This document shows, in pieces, positions 9,040 through 18,700 of a stretch of 64,000 bases of DNA. Source of the DNA: Eutreptiella sp. 'Long Island Sound 2002' (lineage: Eukaryota > Euglenozoa > Euglenophyceae > Eutreptiales > Eutreptiaceae); the NCBI GenBank assembly GCA_964036045.1, contig OZ038380.1, forward strand, positions 65,022,591 to 65,086,590, in the 5' to 3' direction. The position numbers and the translations under genes were made by a program. Positions within the stretch are counted from its first letter, which is position 1. Each line of letters begins with the position of its first letter. Under the pieces are notes generated by a model. That model ran no database searches. It was not told the DNA's origin and saw nothing but the letters and a program-made list of their open reading frames with translations.

Positions 9040-10218
9040 TTAGGGGGCGAACACGTGCGACAGGTGCGCAATGGATGTGGGGTCCCGCAGGTGCACGTGG
9101 ATCCACAGAAGGGCAGCGCCCGCGGGGCCCGCCTGTTCGTGTGAGGGGGTGTGTGCCCCCTCGATGCGCCGGTGCAAGGCCTCCTCCTCTGTGCGCCTGC
9201 GCGGACCTGCGGGAGGTTCGGGCCAGGGGCACGCGGCTACCTGGGTGCACCGCTCGCACCTGTTGGCGCCTGTCGCTGCTGCGGAGGACACCGTGTCACA
9301 CTCTCCGCAGAGTCGGCAGGTGTGTGGGAGGTGGGAGGGCGGCGACCAAGGGTCGAGATGGCGGAGCCAGAGGTCGTCCCACCTCTGTCGGAGGGGGTCC
9401 CGGATCTCCAGCAAGCGGGCGCGGACGCGGCGCCGGTAGTCCTTGCCAAGCGTCTTCCGCTGGACCTCCTGCCACGTGTCGCCGGGGAGGATCCCGTGGT
9501 CGTGGAAGGCGGCGATGAGGTCGTCCCACGCCGGGCGGGGGTGCCCCTGGGGGGGGCTCGCCATGTACACGTGGCGCCCGGTGAGGTGGGGCGTCAGCGC
9601 GTCCCATTGGCACCCGTTCGCGGTGTCCCTGTGGAGGAGGGCCAGTAGGGTGCCGTCCGCGACTGCCTCCCACCCCGTTCGCAGCCCTTCGCAGCCGTCC
9701 AGCTCCTGGCGCAGCGCGGCTGCGATACCGGTGGGGAGCATGAGGAGTAAGGGCCCCTGGGTGTCGCCCAGCCGGGACAGGGCGTCGTCGTATACCGGCC
9801 CCCCCGCTTTGAAGTGCGCCACGGTCAGTTGGGTGGCCCCGTCCTCTGGGGGTTGCCACCGGACGGTGGCCGCAGCGTGTCCCCACGTGCGTATCTCCGT
9901 GGCCCGGAGCACGTTGGCGGTGTGAAGGACGATGCGGGGCGGGACGGGCGTCCTGACGAGTGAGGATACGTCCCCAGTCCATCCCGTTTGCGGCCCCGGG
10001 GCCGCCTGCAGCCATTCCCCCGTCGCCGCGTCCCACGGGTGGTCAGGTCCCGCCCCGCGGACCACGGTGGGTCTCGGCCGGGTGTCCGGCCCCCACCCCC
10101 GGAGCGGGATGGCGGCGTATCGTTGCGCAGGGGTCTCCGGGGCGCGCGTGGCAGCGCACCACCGGCCCCACTCCCGCGCCCACTCCTCCCCCACGATGCG
10201 CGCCTCCCATGCGGTCAT
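9040..10218 (-). CDS. LINE ORF4: unknown protein with a zinc-ribbon-like cluster, 392 residues
   Basis: It starts with ATG 39 bases after the ORF3 TAA (10258-10260) and stays in the frame of ORF1 to ORF3; the spacer itself translates as plausible protein (FPPWIIGRGS). The sequence has normal composition with several hydrophobic strands (PLLLMLPTGIAAAL, GTLLALLHRDT) and near residues 299-322 a CRLCGECD...CERC cluster, four cysteines in two CxxC pairs like a zinc ribbon. It ends in TAA at 9040-9042. No family recognised. It could be the downstream end of a readthrough polyprotein or a separate accessory protein translated by reinitiation. Confidence 0.65.
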   Translation of the reverse strand: MTAWEARIVGEEWAREWGRWCAATRAPETPAQRYAAIPLRGWGPDTRPRPTVVRGAGPDHPWDAATGEWLQAAPGPQTGWTGDVSSLVRTPVPPRIVLHTANVLRATEIRTWGHAAATVRWQPPEDGATQLTVAHFKAGGPVYDDALSRLGDTQGPLLLMLPTGIAAALRQELDGCEGLRTGWEAVADGTLLALLHRDTANGCQWDALTPHLTGRHVYMASPPQGHPRPAWDDLIAAFHDHGILPGDTWQEVQRKTLGKDYRRRVRARLLEIRDPLRQRWDDLWLRHLDPWSPPSHLPHTCRLCGECDTVSSAAATGANRCERCTQVAACPWPEPPAGPRRRTEEEALHRRIEGAHTPSHEQAGPAGAALLWIHVHLRDPTSIAHLSHVFAP

Positions 10219-10257
10219 GGAGCCGCGCCCGATGATCCACGGTGGGAAAAGGGCGTC

Positions 10258-12246
10258 TTACAGGTGCCTCCAGAACCCCCCCGGCAGGTCCTGATACGGG
10301 TGGGGGCCCTCTTGGAGTGGGCACTCCAGAGAGCCATTCACAACACGGAGGGAGGCTACGAAGTCCTTGTCAGGGCGCGGGGGAGGGGGAGGGTGGTCGC
10401 CCTCCGCCGCAGTGAGCCACCGGTGCGCCCGGGCCGCCGCGCTTAGGGGGTCGTGGAGGAGTTGCTCCAGCCGGTGGTTGCGAAGCTCCCACGCGAAGTC
10501 CCCCAGTCGGAGCATGTGGTGGAGGAAGTCGTCCACCGAGGTCCCTCCCGGCGGGTCGTATCGGGTTATGGCGCGGAGCTGCGCCTCCGCGTCCTCGGGC
10601 ACCAGTCTGGAGCAGAACACCTCCGTCCACGTGGCGCCTGCGGAGCGCCACGAGGCCACCCACAGGGCCTTGTCCCCAGGTGGGAGGTGGCGGGCCGCCT
10701 CGTGCACCGCCTGTCGGTAGTGGGGCCAGAGGAGCGGCGAGTGGGTGCAGCCCACGTGCATGTGCACCGGGGTCTCTTCCGGGCCGCCGCAGAAAAGGCA
10801 CGGTTGCGGGACGATGGCGACGCCGGAGAGCCGCTCCTTCCGGACGCGGAGCCTGCGCTGCACCGGCGTGTGGCCGTCTCGGGCCCGCAGCGCCCGGCGG
10901 TTGGTGGCCGCCGCGGTGAGGTCCCGGGCGGGGACGTAGGCCGTGGCGTGGGCCGCGCCCAGAGGTGTGTGTTCCCGGTGCGTCAGCGCATGGTCCGTCT
11001 GCGCCCGTTGCGCGACCTCGCCGAGCACCCGCATCGTGGGGGGCCGTAGATCGAGATGGCCGTCACGGCCGGCGACGATGAGTTGGGCGTGGCCAGGGTC
11101 CGGGGGCGTGTTCTGCAAGACGGTGTCCTGGGACGCCGCCCAGTCCGCCTTGTGCAGTAGGGCGTCACTGTGGTGCGAGGTGGCTCGGACGTACCAGAAC
11201 GGGTGCCCGGCGTGTTGCCCCCGCGCGCACAGGCCGTCCCGGAGCCACCTCAGGGGCATCTGGTTGACCACCTTCGCTGCGCCCGCGGGGACCCCCGTGG
11301 TTCGCTCGCGATCTGCGTGCCGCAGGAGGTGGAGGATGACTTCGGCGTCCACCGTGTGGACCCATGGTCTGTGTGCACCGTAATGTAGGGGGAGGGAGGC
11401 GGCCACCCCCTCTCCGTCAGGCACCGTGCCCGAGATGGCCACCGCCCACGTGCGGGTGAGGTCGGCGGCGAGAGCGACGCTGGTGGCGTGTTTGCAGGGT
11501 CCGCCCCCGGACGCGTCAGAGGAGGTGTGTCCCCAGGCCTCCGGGATCCAGTAGTATCCGGTGGGGCTGAGCCAACCCGCGTTGAGGTCGGTGGAGTGCC
11601 ACCGGACGTCGGGGTGGCTGTGGGTCAGTTGGTCCACGCTCAGCGCCCTGGTGTCGCCTGGGCTGATCGCCGGGTGGTCGTGCAGCCGGATCTCCGCTCC
11701 GGCAACCGTGCTTGCCCAGGACCGTAGCGCCGTCACATGTTCCTTGAGCCACGCCGGGCCCCCGCGCTGGTGTACCACCAAGTGTCCTGTGTCCTCCGGA
11801 CGGTCCTCCAGCGCGTGCACCGCCATGTGTGGGTCGTGCGGCACCCCCGTAGCCACCAGTAGGGCGGTGCCACAGGGGAGCCCACGGGGTTCGGGCTGGC
11901 CTGCCCCCACTTGCACTATCACCCACTCGGCCCGGAGCTGCGCTTGTCCCGCCGCTTGGGTGCATTGGTCGTCTGTGGTCACCAGCCACAACGGCATCGG
12001 CGCGTGGGGCCGGGGGCGTAAGGGCTCTGGCCACGCCACGTCCGCGTTAGGCTCTTGGTGCTCGCTTTCCGCGAGTACGTCGCGGAGGATGTACATGAGG
12101 GCCGCTGGCGGGTGGTACGCCGCCCCCCGCGTGGGGGGGGACAGGCCGTCCCGGCGGCGGTAGCCCCCGACGTGGAGGTGCAGGCCGTCCGGGGTCACCC
12201 GTGGGCCGGTATGGGCGTCCTGCTTAGCCCTCGTGGGGTGGACGAG
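10258..12246 (-). CDS. LINE ORF3: RNase H-like domain plus C-terminal CCHC motif
   Basis: Continues in the ORF2 frame after a single TGA (12247-12249); the codons just after the stop are CTC GTC CAC. There is no ATG before about 12096, so expression by readthrough is plausible, though an internal start remains possible. A DASGGG motif (near 11511-11525), a following DAE (VDAEVILHLL) and a late HSDALLHKADWAA segment fit the four-acidic RNase H core of LINEs. Toward the C-terminus is CLFCGGPEETPVHMHVGC, spacing CX2CX8HX4C, followed by LLWPHY, the usual C-terminal CCHC of LINE polymerases. The frame ends in TAA at 10258-10260. In many LINEs RT, RNase H and this CCHC are one protein; here they are divided by a stop. 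Total about 662 codons. Confidence 0.78.
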   Translation of the reverse strand, partial: LVHPTRAKQDAHTGPRVTPDGLHLHVGGYRRRDGLSPPTRGAAYHPPAALMYILRDVLAESEHQEPNADVAWPEPLRPRPHAPMPLWLVTTDDQCTQAAGQAQLRAEWVIVQVGAGQPEPRGLPCGTALLVATGVPHDPHMAVHALEDRPEDTGHLVVHQRGGPAWLKEHVTALRSWASTVAGAEIRLHDHPAISPGDTRALSVDQLTHSHPDVRWHSTDLNAGWLSPTGYYWIPEAWGHTSSDASGGGPCKHATSVALAADLTRTWAVAISGTVPDGEGVAASLPLHYGAHRPWVHTVDAEVILHLLRHADRERTTGVPAGAAKVVNQMPLRWLRDGLCARGQHAGHPFWYVRATSHHSDALLHKADWAASQDTVLQNTPPDPGHAQLIVAGRDGHLDLRPPTMRVLGEVAQRAQTDHALTHREHTPLGAAHATAYVPARDLTAAATNRRALRARDGHTPVQRRLRVRKERLSGVAIVPQPCLFCGGPEETPVHMHVGCTHSPLLWPHYRQAVHEAARHLPPGDKALWVASWRSAGATWTEVFCSRLVPEDAEAQLRAITRYDPPGGTSVDDFLHHMLRLGDFAWELRNHRLEQLLHDPLSAAARAHRWLTAAEGDHPPPPPRPDKDFVASLRVVNGSLECPLQEGPHPYQDLPGGFWRHL

Positions 12247-15200
12247 TCACAGGCGGGGGTCCCGCGTGCCGGTGGTGTGGAAGAGGTGGGCCAGGGCATC
12301 GCGCCACCCGGGGTGGTTGGTGGGCCCTTGCTCATGGCGGCAATAATGGAGGTGTTCATCGGCGCATTGGTCGAGGCACTCCCGCACCGCCGTCGGCCAC
12401 GGGTCGTCGTTGTCGGGGAAGGGGTGGCGTGGCCCGTGGTGCCCATGCCACGGCGTTGCGTGTGGCACCGTCAGGCGGCACGTGTCGCGGTGTCGCAGCT
12501 TGGCGGTGCGCAGCGTGACGATTTTGCCCGGCCGGGACTGTAGTTGGACATGAGCCGCCCTGGGGCACGCGATGGGGTTGTACATCCCCACTCCCAGGGC
12601 GGCCAGGGCCCGGGGTATGCGCTGGACCCAGTCGCCTCCCGCCAGAGTTGCGAACTCCGGGACGGGGTAGTGCACCTCAGGGCATATTCCGTGCGCGCCG
12701 GCTATCTCCCAGAACATCTTGGTGACCTCCGCGCGCACGGAGGTTGCGCGGTGGTGGACGAGTGTACCCACGAGGGCCACCGCTGCCTGCTGGCACCGCG
12801 TGGGCACCCGTGTGAGCCCCAGGGTTCGGTCATCCTGCAGGCTGTCCCGCGAGGCGTCGAAGGCGTATCGTGCCCTGTCCTTCGCGACCTGGACCGTGAT
12901 GTGGTCCAGGTGGCGTGCAGTGTCGGAGTCGTCGGCGATGAAAGGGGCGACGTACTGCGTCACCCCTCCGAGGATCGCCAGGATGACGTCCTGCACCACT
13001 TTCGGTGGCGCGAGGGTGTTAAGGCACCAGTGGTGCACTGCCGCCAGGCGTAGCCGGTGCTTGCGCTGCAGGGAGAACTTCCCGTCCGGCTGCAGCTGGA
13101 GTCCCAGGTAGGGGACGGAGTCCGCCGCTGGTACCCAGTACCACGGGTTTTCCAGGTGGGGGCAGAGGCGCAGCTGCAGGCCCGGGACCCCCTCCGTGGT
13201 GGCCATGGCGCACTTGCGGGGGTTGAGCTCCATGCCCATCATCCCCAGGTACGTGGCCACCGCCTCCACGCCCTCGACGAAGTGCTGCAGCGTGTGGGCC
13301 ACCACCAGCAGGTCGTCGATATAGGCCTGGATGAGGCCGTGCTCGGCCCCTCCCGGCGGGCGCAGGCGGTGCCCCTGTGCCCTGAGCAGAGGCTCCAGGA
13401 GGAGCGCGTACAGCAGGGGGCTCTCGGGGTTGCCCTGCCGGACGCCGCGTAGCATGTAGACGGGCTGCGTTAGCCCGTGTGCTGTGACGATGCGCAGCCT
13501 GGCGCACGTGTGGAGGAAGAGCAGGAGGTCAATGACGTCCGGCGGCACGGAGAGGTGGCGCAGGATGAGGTGGAGGGCGCCGTGTGGGGCGGTGTCGAAG
13601 GCCTTGCGGGCGTCGAAGGAGAAGACGTAGTTGGGCCTTCCCCGCTGGAGCTGCCGCTGCGCCATGAACAGCGGGGGGCCTGTGTTGGAGCCAGGGAGGG
13701 CCCCCTGCTGCCAGTCGCTGACCACCCCGTGCCGTGTGAGCACCTCCGTGATGCGCTGGGTGAGGGGGCCCGTGAGCAGCTTCATGTCCAGCTGGCCCAG
13801 GGCTATGGGCCTGTAGTCGTCCAGTCTGGCAGAGCCCGGTACCTTGGGGCTGAGCCAGATGTGCGCGTCCCTCCAGTGCATCGGTGGCGGGGCGCCGCGG
13901 AGGATGGCCCGGTAGGAGTGGACCAGGAGCCACTGGACGGGTGCCGGGAGGGCCTTGATGAAGCGGGCCTCCACGTGGTTAGGACCCGGGGCCTTGCCAT
14001 CGGCCTTGTCCAGGGCGGACTTCAGGTCCTGCATGGAGTACTGCTGGACCTGTGTCCAGGCTCCCTCAGGGACCCGGGGGACGTGGCGGCCGAGGACCGC
14101 CTGGAAACCCGGGAGGTCCACCGGGCGTTTGTCATACAGTTCTCGCCAGAAGGCGCGAACTGCGAACATCACGTCGTGGGCCTCCGTGAGGAGCGTTTGG
14201 GTGTTGGGAACCCGCACGTTCCAGAGGCCTGACGGGCCTGGGGCCTCTACCTCTATGGCTCCCCGCACGGCTTTCCATCGCTGGGCGATGTCGGGGGCGT
14301 GGCGGCGCCAGAAGTCCTTGATGGCGCGCTTGCGGTCTGCCGCCAGGAGGGCGCGGAGCTGGCGAATGTCCTCCTCGAGGGCGGCTGCTTGCCTCTCCAG
14401 CTCCTCCTGCAGCTGGCCCTGCGTGGCCGGGCGGAACCCGGGCGACACACTCTGCAGTTCCTCTGTGAGCCGGAGCGCCGCCTCGGACCGGATGCCATGC
14501 CTGGCCGCGTCCGCCTGGTACGCTGCCGGGGCGCGCGCTGCCAGGGTGTCGTAGCGGAGGACCGCTGCCTGGAGCTGCTTTCCGCTCTCCGGGAGGTCCC
14601 CCTCCGCCGGGTCCGTTCCCGCCGGAGACGGCTGCCGGCGTCCCACCACGCGCGCCAGGGCGTCATGCGTCGCGTGGAGGTGTTCGAACACCTTGTCCAC
14701 CGCAGCCGCGGGCATGGACCCGTAGTCGTGCTGCTCTGCGGGACCCAGCCAGGGCGCAAGGGAGGGTTCATCCTGCGCGGCGGTGACCGCCGCCCACAGG
14801 CAGTGTTGGACGGGCGCGGCCTCGGCGTCGTACGGGAGGAGGCGGCCTTCCGTGTGGCTGTAGGGGGTGGGCATCGCCGCGCGTCCCGCTGCGCTGAGGA
14901 GGCCCGGCAGGGCCAGGCGGACCGGGAGGTGGTCCGAGCCGACCACCTGGGGGTGTGCCGTGCCGCGAGCCCAGACGCTCTCCCGCAGGGACCACGGCAG
15001 GAGGGGCTCGTTGACCAGGAAAGTGTCCACCCTGTGCTGGGACGGGTGGAGCGTGGGGGTCATGTCCTCCTCTCCGCCCGCCGCGGCTCTTCGGAAGCCG
15101 CAGGCTTCCCAGCCCGCTCGGAAATGCTCCGTGGCCGGGTTGGCGGGGACATCCATGTAGATGTTGGTGTCACCGGCGATGACCACCGGGTGCCTCCCGC

Positions 15201-15735
15201 CGAGGCTGCGTGCCGTGGCATACATTTGTATGTCGGCCCAGAACGCCGCCCGTCCCGCCCACGGGGAGCAACCTGCTTGCGGCCCGTGGACGTTGATGAG
15301 GGTGAGGCCTCCCCCGTCCGTGCGGATCTCCAGGGCCGCGGCTTTCCCGGGGACAATTTCCGTGAAGCTGAGCACCTCGTGCTCCGCCACGTACTTGCTG
15401 CTGACCGCGGTGAGGAGGCCCCCCCCTCTCGAGGTGGAGGTGGCCCCCGTCTCCGCCAGCCGGCTGCTGAAGTAGGCGGTGTACCCCTTGTCCCGGAGCG
15501 CCGCGGCCACGTGCATCTCCTGCGCCCTGGTGGCGATCCCCGTTTCCTGGAGCATGATGGCAAAGCCCCCCTCCTGGGGCAGCATGCCGGTGATGAGGTG
15601 CTCCTTGTCGGTGCAGGCCGCCGGCCCCCTGCGCCGCCGGAGTGTGTCCCGGAGGGACCGGTCTGGCGGCACGAGGCCGTTGCGCAGGTTCCACGAGAGG
15701 AGCCACAGGGCGTCGCCCGTCGTGTCCTCCTGGAG
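12247..15735 (-). CDS. LINE ORF2: apurinic-type endonuclease and reverse transcriptase
   Basis: The enzyme that nicks the target and copies the element RNA. The endonuclease starts right after the ORF1 stop with LLSWNLRNGL (near 15679-15705), then LQET, NVHGP, GDTN (15163-15174), a RVDTFLVN block and GSDHLPV (near 14925-14940). A long linker with helical segments follows. RT motifs: DYRPIALG, FSFDARKAFD (near 13600), GVRQGNPESPLLY, the catalytic YIDD (13312-13323) and YLGLQL. The first in-frame ATG (ITGM) comes after the first endonuclease motif, so translation must enter from ORF1 by readthrough of the TGA at 15736-15738, or from a non-ATG codon. It ends at TGA 12247-12249. Both TGA stops are followed by CTC. 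All catalytic motifs look intact, so this copy may be recent. Confidence 0.92.
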   Translation of the reverse strand, partial: LQEDTTGDALWLLSWNLRNGLVPPDRSLRDTLRRRRGPAACTDKEHLITGMLPQEGGFAIMLQETGIATRAQEMHVAAALRDKGYTAYFSSRLAETGATSTSRGGGLLTAVSSKYVAEHEVLSFTEIVPGKAAALEIRTDGGGLTLINVHGPQAGCSPWAGRAAFWADIQMYATARSLGGRHPVVIAGDTNIYMDVPANPATEHFRAGWEACGFRRAAAGGEEDMTPTLHPSQHRVDTFLVNEPLLPWSLRESVWARGTAHPQVVGSDHLPVRLALPGLLSAAGRAAMPTPYSHTEGRLLPYDAEAAPVQHCLWAAVTAAQDEPSLAPWLGPAEQHDYGSMPAAAVDKVFEHLHATHDALARVVGRRQPSPAGTDPAEGDLPESGKQLQAAVLRYDTLAARAPAAYQADAARHGIRSEAALRLTEELQSVSPGFRPATQGQLQEELERQAAALEEDIRQLRALLAADRKRAIKDFWRRHAPDIAQRWKAVRGAIEVEAPGPSGLWNVRVPNTQTLLTEAHDVMFAVRAFWRELYDKRPVDLPGFQAVLGRHVPRVPEGAWTQVQQYSMQDLKSALDKADGKAPGPNHVEARFIKALPAPVQWLLVHSYRAILRGAPPPMHWRDAHIWLSPKVPGSARLDDYRPIALGQLDMKLLTGPLTQRITEVLTRHGVVSDWQQGALPGSNTGPPLFMAQRQLQRGRPNYVFSFDARKAFDTAPHGALHLILRHLSVPPDVIDLLLFLHTCARLRIVTAHGLTQPVYMLRGVRQGNPESPLLYALLLEPLLRAQGHRLRPPGGAEHGLIQAYIDDLLVVAHTLQHFVEGVEAVATYLGMMGMELNPRKCAMATTEGVPGLQLRLCPHLENPWYWVPAADSVPYLGLQLQPDGKFSLQRKHRLRLAAVHHWCLNTLAPPKVVQDVILAILGGVTQYVAPFIADDSDTARHLDHITVQVAKDRARYAFDASRDSLQDDRTLGLTRVPTRCQQAAVALVGTLVHHRATSVRAEVTKMFWEIAGAHGICPEVHYPVPEFATLAGGDWVQRIPRALAALGVGMYNPIACPRAAHVQLQSRPGKIVTLRTAKLRHRDTCRLTVPHATPWHGHHGPRHPFPDNDDPWPTAVRECLDQCADEHLHYCRHEQGPTNHPGWRDALAHLFHTTGTRDPRL

Positions 15736-18700
15736 TCAGCTATCCCGCGTCGGCATCGCCGCCGGGTTCGCTGGTGCCGCCAGGGCATCTGGGTGCGCCG
15801 CATCCGCTGAGCCCGTTCCCAGCGGGGCCCACAAGGGGGCCCGGGGGACCGGGGGAGTCAGGGGGGCCAGGGGGGCCAGCCCCGCGGGGATGGACATGGA
15901 CCCTGGTGGGGCCGCACCGCCGGCCCCCGGGGCCGCTCCGGGTGCCTCCTCACCTCCATCTGCGTGGTCGGCTGCCTGGGGCGGGGGGCGCCGGGTGTAC
16001 GGGGCGTGCCACGGGGACCTCCGTGCTCTCCCCTGCAGGATGTTGGCGGCCGCCTCCTTGTCGTCCGCCGGGGCCGCAGCGTGCACCGCATGCCACGCCA
16101 GGTGTTCGAGCATCGCCCCGCTGGTGTAGTACTTGTCCGCACACAGGGGGCATTTCGTCGGCTCCGTGGCCCCTCGCGCCGGGGGGAGCTGCACTGACTT
16201 CCGAATGGCGCCCTCCGCCGCTGGTTCGAAGGGCAGGTTGGCTAGCGGCACCGTGTGTGGTGCCAGCGTGCGGCCCGGGGCCGCCGCATCGAGTGCTCGC
16301 GTCGCGGGCGCGGGCCCGAGGCCTCGGGCGGCATCGCGCTGCGCGTCTGCTTGCAGCCACGTTTGCCAGTGCGTGGAGCCGATTTGGCGGTCGGGTTTGC
16401 TCCTCCACCGCAGGTCGTGGAAGGCCTGTAGCCAGTGGTACACCGTGGTCGGGACCGCCAGCTGGAGCTTCAGGTCGGCGGAGTGCGCCGCTGCCGGCCA
16501 CACTCCCGGCCTCGCCGCCCGAGCGTTGTCCTTCAGCCTGACCTGGAGCAGGAGGGCGTGGTGTTCGCCCTCCCGCAGCGCCTTGATGATCATGCGTGTG
16601 CAGTCTGCCACGCGGATCACGGCTTCGGGCCCCGGCAGGCGTTCAGGGTCGCAGACGACGACGTGCGCGTCCGCCGGGCTGAACATGCAGACCACCCACT
16701 GTGGGTTCTGCTGCCCCCGTTGGGCCACCGCCAGGGTAGCCGCTGGGCGGGCGTGCGTGATGGGCCCCGCGTGGAGGTCCGGGACGTCCGTGGCCCTGAT
16801 GGCGTCTCCCTGCCACGCGGCCCGTAGATGCTCCTCCTGGTCGGGGCTCCACACCAGTGTGGGGGGGTTGACCCACCCCGGTTCCTGCCTCTTGTTGGGG
16901 GCGCTGACAGTGTGCAGCAGGACCGCCAGCGGCCAGGGGTCCGCCGACATGTAGTAGGCCTGGGTGGGGCCCTGTCGCCAGTCGACGTGGGACAGGGGCG
17001 GGAATGCCCCTTGCCTGGCGGTGCTGTGCCAGACCGCCCATCGGCCTCCGGCCAGGATGTGCGACCGGTACCCTCCGGCGTGGCCGTGTACGATGGCTTG
17101 GTAGCCTGCCGTCTGCAGTACCAGCGCCTCCCCCTGCTTAGGCCCGGGCGGGGGTGCGCCATCGCCCGCACCCCAGACGCGGGTGCGCCCGCGGAGTGTG
17201 GTATGCCACGGGTCTGGTGCATCGCGCTGGGGCCCTTGTATGCATCCCGCAATTTGCGCCCGGCCGTGGTGGTGGACGAAGCTCTCCCCGCCGTCTGCTA
17301 GCAAAGCCGCCGCGACGACGTATAGTTGCTCCGCCGTGAGGGGCGCCGTCGGCTCGTGCGTCACGGCCGGCCGTCGGGGCCGCGTGTCGCGGCAGGGGAC
17401 GTGGGGCAGCAGCTGCGCCGGCCACGCCGCCACTGGACCCATGGTGACGGCCGCGACCGCGGACGCCAGCGCCGTGCGGTCCGTGGGTCTGTACTGCCGG
17501 AGTCCCGTGGTATCTCGGGTGAGGTGCCTGCAGGCTGCCATCCAGGCTACCGCTCCGCAGTTCGTGCAGTCCGGCTCGGCACCGCTCGCATCGTCGCCTC
17601 CCCACTGCTGTACCGTGGTGGCGGTGTCGAGCGGGGGGCCCCGCTGTAGCGCCTCCGGGCCCTGCCCCGGCGGGAGGGCGGGCGGGATTGGCTGCGGGTA
17701 GTTTTGCGCGCCCCGGCGCTCCGGGTGCGTGTGGTACGGGTTCTGCCGGCGGTGTTCCGGGGCTGCCCGTGGCTGGAAGAGGAGCTGGTGCAGGTACCAG
17801 TGGCCCTCCGCGGCGGACGGATTGCGGAGCGTTAGCCACTGTTCCACCACGCCTCCTGGGTGCGCGGCCTCGACGCGGCGCTGCAACCCCAGGCGGCCCA
17901 GGCGGTTGGACGTGCCCGCGGGTGGGATGTGTGCCTGCGGGTAGAGCACCCGCAGCGGCTCCAGCGCCAGGTCCAGCACTTCGTCCTTGAGCTGCTTCGT
18001 GAGGGCCGACGCCCTGTGTAGGGCGTGGAGGACCCCGGGTGTGGGGGCCGTGAGCTGTTCGAGCACCGGTCCCGGCGGGTACCGCGTACCCGGGTTCGTC
18101 AGCCACTCCCTGGTGTGGCTCAGTACGGCTTTCCACACGTCCCTTGTAAAGGCGTGCCGGGGGGCCAATGAGGGGACCATCCGTAGGAGGCGGTGGCACG
18201 CCGGCGGCGACCGCATGGGCTGTGGGGCGGCCGCCGTGATCCACCTGCACGCCGTGCCGGGCACGATCGCCCCCCATTCCACGGTCCCCATGCCCTCGGC
18301 ATGAATCAGCGCCTGGCCTTGGACCATGGGGAAATAGGGGCTCGAGCGCCCCTTCCCTTCCCTCCACCGTACCCAGGCGGCCCCCGCCTGCAGGCTGCGG
18401 AGCAGGGCCACGCCGGGGAGGGGCGGCTGCGGGAAAGCCCCCTTGACGGCCTGGGTGGCGTGGGCCAAGGTGCCCATTGGTAAGTACCACAACGGGAGGG
18501 TCCAGGGGCCCGGCAGTGGTTGCGCCACCCCTGCGTCCCATCGCCACTCGGAGTCTGGCGGGGCGGCCGGGACCGTGCCCGTCTGCAGGAAGTGGCGTGC
18601 ATACTTGTCGGGGTGCCGTTGGAGGGTTGCCGCGAGGCTGAGCCCCTCTGCCGCTGGTGCCACCGGGAGGCCGCCCCGGGGCCTGCGCCAGGGGTATTCC

